In this document: positions 46,255-56,000 of the stretch, piece by piece
Numbering within the stretch: position 1 is the first letter of the stretch
How the letters are laid out: every line of letters begins with the position of its first letter
Source of the DNA: Planctomycetota bacterium
Lineage (GTDB): Bacteria > Planctomycetota > Phycisphaerae > Phycisphaerales > UBA5793
Direction of reading: 5' to 3'
Length of the DNA: 64,000 nucleotides
Assembly: GCA_963205185.1 (NCBI GenBank)
Contig: CAUJHZ010000007.1
Location: forward strand, 174,826-238,825
Translations under genes and position numbers: made by a program
Notes under the pieces: generated by a model
The model's input: the letters and a program-made list of their open reading frames with translations, nothing else
Told to the model about the DNA's origin: nothing
Databases searched by the model: none

Positions 46255-47903
46255 CCCATGCCGCCTCGCCGAATCCGCTTGATCGACCCGACCTGCGGGA
46301 GGTGCTCACGCATCTCGCCCTGCGGTGTCACTCGCTCCCGGCGGCGGTCATGGCGGCGGGGCCTGCGCTTGAAGATCCGCGCGTGCTGGACAACCAGTTC
46401 GCGTGGCTGTTTGATCTGCTCGGCGGCGCGGCTGATGTCGTGCAACTCGTTACCGCCCAGTTCGGCCGCGAGATCGAATCCGCTCGCGGCCTGGCGCTCG
46501 AGGCGCCGCTGCTGCTCATCGTGCTGCCCATCCTGCAGCGGCGCCGGCGCGTGGGACACGTCGTCTGCCTCACGCCGGTGCGCGAACTGGCCGATGATCC
46601 GCTGCTTGCTTCCAGGCCCATCAGTCGATCCTCCGGCGGCAGCGATCCGCGCGCGCAACTCCTCGTGCAGCCCCTGCCGGATCGCAGCGCGGTCCCGACG
46701 CTCATTCAGGCCCTCGAGTGGTGGCTGCACGACCTGTGCGAACTGCGCGACGCCGCAGGGCATATCGAGTCATTCGGCCGCCAACTGACTGACGCCTACG
46801 AAGAACTCGCGCTGCTCCAGAAGGTCAGTCGCAACATGAACGTGGTGCGCCAGCCCCGGCAGTTCCTCGACTCCGTCTGCAAGGATCTGCTCGAGGTCAT
46901 GCCATACCGGTGGACGGCGCTCAAACTGAGCGAAAAAAAGCAGGGGTGCGACGACTTTGCCGACCTGCTCTTCCGCGCGGGTGAACTCCCCTGCGACCGG
47001 CAGCACCTGCTTCGCGTGATCAACGGCATCATCTCGAACCGATGCGACAGCAAGCCGATCGTCCGCGAGGAGGGCCTCAGTTGCGACTGTCCCGAACTCG
47101 AGGCGCTCGAGCGGTCGATCATCGTCCAGCCGCTCGCAGATGAGGAAGTCGTCTACGGCGCGCTGGTGGCGGGGGGCAAGATCGGCGAAGAAGCGCAGGT
47201 CAACTCGTTCGACCTGAAGATCCTCGGCGCTACGGCCGAGCACGTGCGAATCTTCCTCGACAACGTCGGCCTCTACGACGGCCTGCAGAAAATGTTCCTC
47301 GGGACGCTCGAAGCGATCACCGCGTCCATCGACGCCAAGGACCGCTACACCTGCGGCCACTCGCGCCGCGTTGCGTACCTGAGTCGAGAGCTGGCCATCC
47401 AGGCGGGCCTGGATCAGGCGGTGGTCGAGCGCGTTCACATCGCCGGCCTCGTTCACGACGTGGGCAAGATCGGCGTCCCCGAGGCGGTGCTCTCCAAGCC
47501 CGGCCGCCTGACCGACGACGAGTTCGACATGATCAAGAAGCACCCGGAAATCGGCGTGCGCATCCTTCGTGACATTCCCAACTTCGACGACATCATCCCG
47601 GGCGTCATGTCGCACCACGAACGGTTCGACGGGCGCGGCTACCCGCATCAACTCAAGGGCGCCGAGATTCCTCTCTTTGGCCGCATCGTCGGGATTGCAG
47701 ACGCCTTCGACGCGATGAGTTCGACGCGCACCTACCGGCGGGCGCTTTCGTCCGACGACGTTCTGGCGGAGATGCGGCGCTGCGCGGGAAACCAGTTCGA
47801 CCCCGATCTGATTCCGCATTTCCTCAAGATCAATTTCGCTGTCTACGAACAGATGCGCGACCATGATCGCGCTCTCGAGCAGCAGAGTGGAGTGGCGGCA
47901 TGA
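46251..47903 (+). CDS. HD-GYP cyclic di-GMP phosphodiesterase with N-terminal sensor
   Basis: The predicted protein has 550 residues. The first 170 residues are of unknown fold; residues 175-350 look like a GAF sensor domain (EELALLQKVSRNMNVVRQPRQFLDSVCKDLLEVMPYRWTALKL). The C-terminal HD-GYP domain has CGHSRRVAYLSRELA, AGLVHDVGKIGVPEAVLSKPG, HPEIGVRIL, HHERFDGRGYP and IADAFDAMSSTRTYR, all signature elements of active c-di-GMP phosphodiesterases. It is translationally coupled to both the receiver upstream and the STAS protein downstream (ATGA on each side), so the three are likely made in fixed ratio. Confidence 0.92.
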   Translation: MTHAASPNPLDRPDLREVLTHLALRCHSLPAAVMAAGPALEDPRVLDNQFAWLFDLLGGAADVVQLVTAQFGREIESARGLALEAPLLLIVLPILQRRRRVGHVVCLTPVRELADDPLLASRPISRSSGGSDPRAQLLVQPLPDRSAVPTLIQALEWWLHDLCELRDAAGHIESFGRQLTDAYEELALLQKVSRNMNVVRQPRQFLDSVCKDLLEVMPYRWTALKLSEKKQGCDDFADLLFRAGELPCDRQHLLRVINGIISNRCDSKPIVREEGLSCDCPELEALERSIIVQPLADEEVVYGALVAGGKIGEEAQVNSFDLKILGATAEHVRIFLDNVGLYDGLQKMFLGTLEAITASIDAKDRYTCGHSRRVAYLSRELAIQAGLDQAVVERVHIAGLVHDVGKIGVPEAVLSKPGRLTDDEFDMIKKHPEIGVRILRDIPNFDDIIPGVMSHHERFDGRGYPHQLKGAEIPLFGRIVGIADAFDAMSSTRTYRRALSSDDVLAEMRRCAGNQFDPDLIPHFLKINFAVYEQMRDHDRALEQQSGVAA

Positions 47904-48235
47904 AACTCAAGTACGAAGACCATGACAAGATCTCGATCGTCTCCATCGAAGGCGACATGACGCACGATCACATCGATTCGTTCCGGCGAACGGTCACGGA
48001 GCGCATCAACAAGGGGACGCGCGATTTTGTCCTTCAGGTGCAGAAGATGACCTTCATCGACAGCGCCGGGCTCGAGTCGCTGCTCTGGCTGCAGGAAGCC
48101 GCCGCCGAGCATCTCGGCCAGATCCGCGTCGTGGCGCCGGAAGAAAACGTCCGCAAGATTCTTGAGATTACCCGGCTCCAGCACCAGTTCGACATGCACG
48201 AAGAGGTCACCGACGCGATTCGCAGTCTGCGCTGA
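47900..48235 (+). CDS. STAS-domain anti-sigma-factor antagonist-like protein
   Basis: The predicted protein has 111 residues, a complete STAS domain: ISIVSIEGDMTHDHIDSFRRTV, MTFIDSAGLESLLWLQEAA with the phosphorylatable Ser in DSAGL, and QIRVVAPEENVRKILEITRL. Such proteins (SpoIIAA/RsbV type) are switched by a partner kinase and phosphatase, neither of which is in the window. It is the last gene of the block coupled by ATGA overlaps and lies 45 bases ahead of the ATPase gene. A role in controlling pilus function is inferred. Confidence 0.88.
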   Translation: MKLKYEDHDKISIVSIEGDMTHDHIDSFRRTVTERINKGTRDFVLQVQKMTFIDSAGLESLLWLQEAAAEHLGQIRVVAPEENVRKILEITRLQHQFDMHEEVTDAIRSLR

Positions 48236-48279
48236 CCAGTAGCGCCGCGCCGAGTCGCGCGGCCAGGCAGGAGAACGTC

Positions 48280-50019
48280 ATGATTCAGGCAACCGCAGGC
48301 TCCGACCGATGCTCGCTTCGCGATGGCACCAAGATGCAACTCGGCGAGATGCTCCTCGACCGGGGGTTGCTCACGGAGCAGCAACTCAAGGAAGCCCTCG
48401 CCGGCCAGGGCGAAGGCGGGCATCGCAAACTGCTCGGCGAAGTGCTCGTCGAAATGGGATACGTGACGGAAGACCAGGTTCTTTCCGTCCTGGCCGAGGC
48501 CTACGGCGTTCCGTACGCCAAGGTGTCGCCCAAACTCGCTGACCCGAAAGTCATCGAATCGCTCCCGCGCGAGTTCCTCGAAACCCACGGCGTGCTGCCG
48601 CTGTTTCTCGTTCGCGGGCGCCTGACCGTCGCCGTTGCCGAGCCCGCCAATCTCTATCTTGTCGAGGAAATCACCCGGCTGAGCAACTGCGACGTCCAGA
48701 TCGTCGCCAGCGCCGCCACCGACATTCAGAACACGCTCCGCCAGTACCTGCCCGACGCCAACGTCTTCGTCATCGACGACATCTACCAGGAATTGAACGA
48801 CGACGACTTCGCCGTCGTCGAGCGGCAGATTACTGAACTGTCGAAACTCGAGGAAGTCGCCGGCCACTCGCCCGTCGTCAAACTCGTCAACTTTCTCATC
48901 TACTCGGCGGTGCAGGAAGGTGCTTCGGACATTCACATCGAGCCGGAGAACGGCCGACTGCGGGTTCGCTACCGGGTGGACGGCCGGTTGTACCAGAAGA
49001 TCAGCCCGCCTCCTGCGATGCAACTGGCCATTGTGAGCCGCATCAAGATCATGTCGGGCATGGACATCTCCGAACGCCGCCTGCCGCAGGACGGCGACAT
49101 CCACGTCATGCTCGACGGCCGGCCCGTGGACTTGCGCGTCTCGACCATGCCCGGCAAGAACGGCGAGAAAGTCGTTGTCCGCATCATCGACTCAAGCAAC
49201 GCCATCGTCAACGTCGAGAAGCTCGGCTTCACGCCCGAGATGCTCAAGACCTGGCGCGGCATCGTGAACCAGCCCAACGGTGTCGTGCTTGTCACCGGGC
49301 CGACGGGCAGCGGCAAATCGACCACGCTCTATTCCGCGCTCGTCGAACTCAATTCCGAAGAGATCAACATCAGCACGGTTGAGGATCCCGTCGAGGCCGG
49401 CATCGTCGGCATCAACCAGTTCCAGGTGAACGAAAAGGCCGGCTTCACCTTCGCCTCGGCGCTGCGCTCGATGCTTCGGCAGGACCCGGATGTGATCATG
49501 GTCGGCGAGGTGCGCGACACGGAAACGGCTCGCATCGTCACCCAGGCCGCGCTGACCGGTCACCTCGTGCTCAGCACCCTGCACACCAACGACGCTCCGA
49601 GCGCGGTCACGCGCCTGATCAACCTCGGGGTCGAGCCCTATCTCGTGGCCGCCATCGTTCGCGGCGTGCTGGCGCAGCGCCTGGTGCGGAAGATCTGCGT
49701 GCACTGCAAGGAGCCGCTGGAGGTGGACGCCATTACGCGCAAGGCCGTGGAGCATTCGATTGGCAAGTTTGAGACGCTCTATCACGGCGTGGGCTGCGCC
49801 AAGTGCCGCAACACCGGCTACTCGGGCCGCGTGGGCATCTTCGAACTGTTCATCCCCAGTGAGCACGTACTCGAGGCCATCAGCAAAGGCGCGAACCTGC
49901 ACGAACTGCGGACCGTGCTCGGCAAGATCAAGTACGTCAACCTGCGCCAGGACGGGCTGCGCAAGGCGGTGGAGGGTTTGACGACGGTGGAGGAAGTCTT
50001 CTACTCGACCGCGCTGTGA
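48280..50019 (+). CDS. Pilus/secretion extension ATPase (PilB/GspE) with MshEN-like N-terminus
   Basis: The predicted protein has 579 residues. It is the cytoplasmic motor of the pilus/secretion machine. Residues 20-43 (QLGEMLLDRGLLTEQQLKEALAGQ) match the 24-residue MshEN motif that binds c-di-GMP, except Gln instead of the first Arg; a second, less exact copy (LLGEVLVEMGYVTEDQVLSVL) follows. The ATPase core is intact: Walker A GPTGSGKSTTLYSAL, the Asp box PDVIMVGEVRDTETARIV, the His box HLVLSTLHTNDAPSAVTRL, and four Cys in CVHCKE...CAKCRNTG. AGGAG precedes ATG 48280; an internal Met at residue 19 is an alternative start. Confidence 0.93.
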   Translation: MIQATAGSDRCSLRDGTKMQLGEMLLDRGLLTEQQLKEALAGQGEGGHRKLLGEVLVEMGYVTEDQVLSVLAEAYGVPYAKVSPKLADPKVIESLPREFLETHGVLPLFLVRGRLTVAVAEPANLYLVEEITRLSNCDVQIVASAATDIQNTLRQYLPDANVFVIDDIYQELNDDDFAVVERQITELSKLEEVAGHSPVVKLVNFLIYSAVQEGASDIHIEPENGRLRVRYRVDGRLYQKISPPPAMQLAIVSRIKIMSGMDISERRLPQDGDIHVMLDGRPVDLRVSTMPGKNGEKVVVRIIDSSNAIVNVEKLGFTPEMLKTWRGIVNQPNGVVLVTGPTGSGKSTTLYSALVELNSEEINISTVEDPVEAGIVGINQFQVNEKAGFTFASALRSMLRQDPDVIMVGEVRDTETARIVTQAALTGHLVLSTLHTNDAPSAVTRLINLGVEPYLVAAIVRGVLAQRLVRKICVHCKEPLEVDAITRKAVEHSIGKFETLYHGVGCAKCRNTGYSGRVGIFELFIPSEHVLEAISKGANLHELRTVLGKIKYVNLRQDGLRKAVEGLTTVEEVFYSTAL

Positions 50020-50048
50020 TTCGAGCGGCCAGAACGGAGAATTGAGCC

Positions 50049-51275
50049 ATGGGCGTCTTTACCTATCGCGCGCGAGATCTTCGGGGCGAGCTGATCGACG
50101 GAACGATCAACTCCGAATCGATCATGGAGGCCAGCCGCGTCCTGCGCGCCGAAGGCAAGTACGTGCTCGATATCACCCCCGGCGTGATCAAGTCGATGGA
50201 GAGCCGCGTCGAGCAGATCCGCACCGCGGAAGCGGCGCGACGCGTCTCGCGCCCCGACGTCATTGAGTTCTGCCACCAGATCTGCGTGATGCTCGAAGCG
50301 GGCGTGCCCCTTGGAGATGCGCTCGAAGCGTTTAACGAAGTCGGTCAGACGACGCCGTTTCGCCGCATCTCACGCGCCATCCAGGACGAGGTCCACTCGG
50401 GCGCGACGCTCTCCTCGGCGATGTCCCGCTGGCCGCGCGTCTTTCCGCCCATCACCGTTACGCTCGTCAAGGCGTCGGAGGCCTCGGGCACGATGGCGCT
50501 CATGCTCGGCCGCGTCGCCAAGTACATGACCAAAGAAGTCAAGACCGCCAAGCAGATTCGCGGCGCGCTGGCGTACCCGTGCGTGATGATCCTGCTCTCG
50601 CTGGGAATCACCGCCTTCCTCGTCACCGTGGTGCTGCCGCGCTTTGCGACGATCTACGCGAAGCGCGCCGCCATGCTGCCGCTTCCCACGAAGATGATGC
50701 TCGCCCTGAGCAACTTCCTGCAGCACAACTGGATCCCGATCGTGCTCGCAATCGGAGCCGTGGGCGTCACGACGGTCATCTTCATGCGCACTCGGCACGG
50801 CCGGCGGCTGCTCGACTGGACAAAGTTGCATGTGCCCGTCATCGGCAGCATGTACCGCCAGTTGTTCCTGACCCGCAGCGCCCGCACGATGGCGACGCTG
50901 CTCGTCTCCGGCGTCGATCTGCTCGAAGCCGTCTCGATCACGCGCGGCATCACCAACAACTGCTACTACCAGCTGCTGTGGAAGCAGGTTGAGTTCGACC
51001 TCGAACAAGGGCGTTCGCTGAGCAACGCGTTTTCACAGAGCACGCTCATTCATCCCAGCGTCGTTCGGATGATCTCCGCCGGCGAGCACACCGGCCGCCT
51101 TGGGCCGGTCATGGAGCAGATTGGCGCCACGGCCGAAGATGAACTCGACGACGCCATCACGCGTGTCACTCAGTTCATCGAACCGACGATGATCGCCATC
51201 ATGGGCGCCGTGGTGGGCTTCGTGGCCATCGCCATGCTCCTGCCCATCATGACGATCTCGAAGGTCATCAAGTAA
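50049..51275 (+). CDS. Inner-membrane platform protein (PilC/GspF)
   Basis: The predicted protein has 408 residues. It has the two GspF repeats: FCHQICVMLEAGVPLGDALEAFNEV and FLTRSARTMATLLVSGVDLLEAVSITRGITNN, each followed by a hydrophobic segment (AYPCVMILLSLGITAFLVTVVLPRF; IGAVGVTTVIFM and the C-terminal MIAIMGAVVGFVAIAMLLPIM). The last element is the conserved GspF C-terminus. PilC/GspF sits beneath the alignment complex and is turned by the ATPase. It follows the ATPase by 29 bases and is the last gene of the cluster. Confidence 0.93.
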   Translation: MGVFTYRARDLRGELIDGTINSESIMEASRVLRAEGKYVLDITPGVIKSMESRVEQIRTAEAARRVSRPDVIEFCHQICVMLEAGVPLGDALEAFNEVGQTTPFRRISRAIQDEVHSGATLSSAMSRWPRVFPPITVTLVKASEASGTMALMLGRVAKYMTKEVKTAKQIRGALAYPCVMILLSLGITAFLVTVVLPRFATIYAKRAAMLPLPTKMMLALSNFLQHNWIPIVLAIGAVGVTTVIFMRTRHGRRLLDWTKLHVPVIGSMYRQLFLTRSARTMATLLVSGVDLLEAVSITRGITNNCYYQLLWKQVEFDLEQGRSLSNAFSQSTLIHPSVVRMISAGEHTGRLGPVMEQIGATAEDELDDAITRVTQFIEPTMIAIMGAVVGFVAIAMLLPIMTISKVIK

Positions 51276-51298
51276 CGTCTCCAACGGTAAATTGAAAA

Positions 51299-51326
51299 GG
51301 GACCGGCGAGCACGCTCGCCGGTCCC
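51299..51326. terminator. Bidirectional intrinsic terminator
   Basis: GGGACCGGCGAG pairs perfectly with CTCGCCGGTCCC around a CACG loop. On the plus strand it ends the pilus cluster 23 bases past the stop; on the minus strand, followed by TTTTCAATTT, it ends the M28 peptidase gene. Confidence 0.88.
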
Positions 51327-51348
51327 TTGCATTTCGCCGCCGGGCGGA

Positions 51349-52929
51349 TCAGTTGTTGCCGCCGCTGTTCGAGTTGCCGTCTTGCGCGGGTTGGCGGCGG
51401 CGGGGCCGCTCTTCCGGCTGCTCGTCGTCGTTGCCGCCGCGTACTTCGCGCGGCAGCAGGGTCTCGGCGTTGGCGACGTTGAACGCCGTAATCGCCGCGC
51501 ACGTGGACGACTGCACGAGATACTCAGGAATGGCCTGATCCAGCTTGTCGTTCTGCGTGTGCCAGGCGTAGCGGTAGTTCGCGCGGCCGACTTCGTCCCA
51601 GAAGAATCCCGGCACGCCCTTGGCATTGAACGAGGCATGGTCGCTCGCTCCGCCGCGCGGCATGCGCGGGTTGATGTGCACTTCAACAGGCATGTCGGGG
51701 AAGGCGTCGTTCACCGGCGCGGTCGCTTCGATGAGCATCGGCGCCATCGGCTCCACCACCTGCAGCCCACCCTCGTAGTTGGTCCCGCCGTCATCCACGA
51801 ACACCGCGGAGATCTTCGAAAGCTCTTCCTCGCTGAGCGTGTCCACGTATGCCCGCGAGCCGAGCAGGCCCTGCTCTTCGCCGGTCCACAGGATGAATCG
51901 GATGGTCCGCTTTGGCCGAACGCCGGTGGCGGCAAGAATGCGGGCCGCCTCGAGCGTCACGCAAGTTCCGGTGCCGTTGTCTACGGTGCCCTGCGAGCCT
52001 GGTCCGTCCCAGCTGTCCGTGTGCGCGGAGATGATCACGACCTCGTCTGGCTTCTCCGTGCCGGGGATTTCGGCGATCACGTTGTAGCAGGGGACCGGGC
52101 CGGGAATGAACGTCGCCTGGCAGTCGAACTCGACGACCACTTCCTCGCCGTCGGCGATGCGGCTGTTCATCGCGTCGTAGTCGGAGCGGCGGACGCTGAT
52201 GTTGGTCCACGTGGGCAGGTTGTCGAGATCCACGTCCCGGAAGCGCCCGCTCGTGTGCACGATTTCACCGCCGCGCGCTGCGGAAATCACGCCCGCGATT
52301 CCCGCCTCCTTGCACTTGGCGAGCCAGTCCGTGGGCGTGGCGCCGGAGGTTTCGACAACGCCGCGCCGCGAGCCGCGCGCCTTCGCCGGCTGCAGAATCC
52401 AGGCGCCCTTGAGGTTCTCAGCGATGGCGTCAAACTCCTCCTGGCTGCTGGGCTCGCGGTAGACCGTGCCCCGCACCGGCCCGTTGGTCCCCGGGCTCCA
52501 CGCCGGCCAGGAGAATTCGAACTCCCGATCAGCGCCCTGGGCGCCGATCATCCGGCCATACGACGGCCCGCGATCGAACCCGACGGGAATCGTTCCCCAT
52601 TCGCGCACTTCCACGTTCTGCAGGCCCCACGAGCGGAAGAGTTCCGCCTGCCAGTCATTGGCGATCTTCGCCCGGGTCGAGCCGGTCAGGCGCGGGCCGA
52701 TCTCCTGCGTGAGGTAGGTCAGGTGCTCCATCACCTGGTTGTTGTTCTTGCCTTCGTCGATGATCCGCGTGACTTCCGCGGACCACTCGCGCCTGGCCAC
52801 CGCGTCATCGGGCGCGAGGTGCGCGTTGGAGCCATCACGGGCGGCGCACCCCGGCAACGCGGCAGCCAGGCACAGACCCAGCGCGGCACTGAACCGACTG
52901 ACACGGGCGGGAAAGACACGTTCGAGCAT
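51349..52929 (-). CDS. M28-family metallopeptidase lipoprotein
   Basis: The predicted protein has 526 residues. A signal peptide with lipobox (LCLAAALPGCAARDG) anchors it. A PA-like insert lies in the middle (GSRRGVVETSGATPTDWLAKCKEAGIAGVISAARGGEIVH). The zinc peptidase domain shows the M28 ligand pattern: His and Asp in ISAHTDSWDGPGSQGTVDNGTG, Glu-Glu in LWTGEEQGLLGSRAYV, Asp in AVFVDDGGTNY and His in GGASDHASFNAKGVPGFFW. It is expected to cleave peptides, with substrate unknown. The C-terminus is Asn/Gly/Arg-rich. ATG 52929 is chosen since it starts the signal peptide; upstream AAGGGG is suitable. Confidence 0.9.
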   Translation of the reverse strand: MLERVFPARVSRFSAALGLCLAAALPGCAARDGSNAHLAPDDAVARREWSAEVTRIIDEGKNNNQVMEHLTYLTQEIGPRLTGSTRAKIANDWQAELFRSWGLQNVEVREWGTIPVGFDRGPSYGRMIGAQGADREFEFSWPAWSPGTNGPVRGTVYREPSSQEEFDAIAENLKGAWILQPAKARGSRRGVVETSGATPTDWLAKCKEAGIAGVISAARGGEIVHTSGRFRDVDLDNLPTWTNISVRRSDYDAMNSRIADGEEVVVEFDCQATFIPGPVPCYNVIAEIPGTEKPDEVVIISAHTDSWDGPGSQGTVDNGTGTCVTLEAARILAATGVRPKRTIRFILWTGEEQGLLGSRAYVDTLSEEELSKISAVFVDDGGTNYEGGLQVVEPMAPMLIEATAPVNDAFPDMPVEVHINPRMPRGGASDHASFNAKGVPGFFWDEVGRANYRYAWHTQNDKLDQAIPEYLVQSSTCAAITAFNVANAETLLPREVRGGNDDEQPEERPRRRQPAQDGNSNSGGNN

Positions 52930-53031
52930 TGGGTACCCCTTGTCTGATGAATATCCTGACGCTCCTCGTACGGCCTGGTCGCCGGGCAGTTGCGTCACAG
53001 CCATGGGGGTATCCTACCCGGCCGGCCCGAC

Positions 53032-56000
53032 TCAGATGATCCTGCCAAGCAGGAAATCATCGCTGTTGTCGTTGTCGAGAAACCACGTCTCGCCCTTGTT
53101 GGTCACCCGCCCGGTGCCGGTGTCGAACGTGATGCGATCCACGCTGCGGGCAGACAGGCCAAACGCCGTGCCGCCGTTGTCTCCGTCGATGTCGCCCAGT
53201 GTCACCTTGCCGAACGTGACGGCGCAGAAGAACGAGTTGACCACGTCGAAGGGCTCATCGCGCAGCCCGCGGATCTTGAGCGTCTTGACCCGTGCATCCT
53301 CATTCATGATGAGACTCGGATCGACCACCAGCCCGCTGTTCACGGCCAGATCGAAGCCGACGTAGAAGTTGCTGTCGATCGAAGCGCCGAGTTGGATCAG
53401 GTTGATGGAATCCTGCGCCTGCACCAGGAGATTCCGCGCCGCGCCGAGCACCTTGACGGACTTGGACGCCTGGTGGAAGTACGACCCGTCCTCGCGCAGC
53501 ACGATGGCGCCGGTCGCATCGCCGCGCAGCACCGCCGAGGTGAAGGCCCTCGCATCGACGTTGCCGTCGAAGTTGTCGCGCACCTTGACGCGCGAGATGC
53601 GGCCGGGCGCTTCGATGCTCACACCGATCACCGAGCCGCGAACGTCGATGGTCCGCCACGATTCGTGCTTGTCCGTCTCGGTCCAGACGGCCCACAAGCC
53701 GCCGATCGCATCGCCGATGACTTTGATCACCGCCCGGTCGCCGTCCTCCACGTCGAGGCGCTGGATGGCCATGTCGCCGCGCGCGTCGAAGCGCACGAGT
53801 TCGCCAAACGAGTACGTGCCGCCGGTGATTTCCTCAGCCATGAACTTGCGCGCCTCGCGACCAACGACAAAGCGCGAATCGCCGCCGATGTTCTCGAAGC
53901 GGACATCGCCGCTGACGTTCTCGTCCTGGCGGATGTTGAAGTTCGTTCCGCCCGCGATGCTCTCAAAGCGCCCGACGCGGAGGCTGTCGAGATCGACGCC
54001 GGCCCCGTCGATGTCGGTGCGCAGTACCTTGAGGGTGCGAAGTCCAGAGCCCATCACGCCGCTGATCGTGGCGAAACCATCGCCGTCGCCGCGGCGCTTG
54101 ACGTTGATCGTCAGCGTGTCGCGCGAAGCGTCCGACTCACCGAGCGTGATAACAAGTCCGCCGTCCGTCTCTTCGACGGCAAACAGACCCGTGCGCGAGT
54201 TGAAGCTGATCGTGATCAGGTCCCCATCTGCACTTTCGAACTCGTATGACGAGTAGTAGACCGTCGTGTCGGCCACTTCGGTGCGGATGACCGTCGCCGT
54301 GCCCCGGAAGACCGGCGTGGTGCCGATCTCCTCAAAGAGGCTGATGAGCACGATCGGCGCGTCGTTGTTCACCTGCGTGAACTGGCCGAGGTTGCGCGGG
54401 CCGTAGGTCTCGAAGGTGATCGCCCCGCCGTCGCGGCTCGCGGCGGTGATGACAATCTGCGGATCGCCGCCCGCGTAGTCGGTGACGAGAATCTGGTTCG
54501 ATTCCCATTCGTCCGCGAGCGTGGTCGTCGTGCGCGTGTGCATGTCGCCGATGACGATGAACTGGGCGTCGAAGAGCTTGCCGCGCGTCGGCTGGGCGAT
54601 CGTCCAGTGCGCTTCGTTTATTTTTGCAATGTCGGTGCGGGCCCGGAAAATGCCAGGATCGCCTGACGTCGAGCCGAGGATGTCCAGCAGCACGTCATGG
54701 GCATTCTGGCGCATGACCTCGGCTCCCTCGATGCGATCGCCCCACTGAATGCTCAGCAGGTTTACATCGTCATCAAGAAACGCGTCGCCGCGGCCGTCGA
54801 TGTCCTCATTCATGATCGAACCGGCCGCGTTCGTGTCATCCGGGTCTTCCGCGCGCAGCCCGAGATTCCGTCCGATGTAGTGCGCAATGGTGTTGCGCAG
54901 GTCGTCGTAGTCGTACTCGCCGAAGCGGGCGATCTCGTCGGAGAACACCACCGCCATGTCGCCCCGGTTGCCGTTGTCGAGATCGAGCGTGTCCGCCAGG
55001 CCGAACGACCGCTGCGAGCCGTTCGCGTTGCGGAAGTTGACATAGTTGAACAGTTTGCCGAACGTCGTCGAGGCGTTGAGCGGCCGCAGCAGCCACTCGG
55101 TGCTGTTGTTGTTGTCGATCGTCACGGTGTCGCTGTTGCGGCCACCGACCACGACGCGCATGAATTCGCCGCCGATCGGTTCGTCGGTCACGAACGTGAT
55201 GTTGAAGTCGGCGAACAGCGCCTCCATGTCGCCGCGGATGACGTCCGCGAAGTCGTTGCCCAGGCCGAAGTCGTTGGCGTCGAACTCGGGCACGTCGTAG
55301 TGCGTGCCGCTCAGGAAGAAGTCATCGATGTCGTGGCCGTCGAAGTCGAGATACACCACCTGCGGCTCTTCGAAGCGAACGTTGTCGATCAGCGCCCAGG
55401 CGTCCTTCATCGGATCGCTCGAATCGGCGAGCGTGATCTCGATGTCGAGCGTCATCACGCCGCCGGGAATCGTGTACGACGCCGTGAGCAGGTCGGTGTA
55501 CTCCGTGCCGACTTCAAAGCCAAAGCCCGGCACGTCAGCGTCGAGTTCGGGGTCGCGTTCGTTGACGACGTAGGCCCCGCCCGCCTCGATGCGCCCGCGC
55601 CCGTCGGACTGGGCGATGTTCACGCCGTTGACGGTGATGTCGAGGAAATCGCCCCCGTCCGTATCCATGTCCGAGGCGTAGAGGAAGTCGATGAGCAGCC
55701 GCTGCGAAACGAGCGAGAAGGGCACGTCGATGGTGAAGCGGATCGTCGCGTAATCATCCGCCGAGCCTTCATCGCCCAGGTCGCGGTAGCGCGTCGTCAT
55801 GTCGCGCGTTCCCGAGTCGGTCGTGCGTACGCCATCGAACGCGTGCGCAGTGCTGATGCACACGAACTGGCCATTGGGGCCCGAAGGCATTCCCAGCAGG
55901 CCCTCGACCGTGTAGTTCTCGAACACACTGACCGCGTCGTCGTGACCCTCGTAGGTGACCATCACACCCTCGGGCAGGTCGAGCGCCGCGGCGATTTCTG

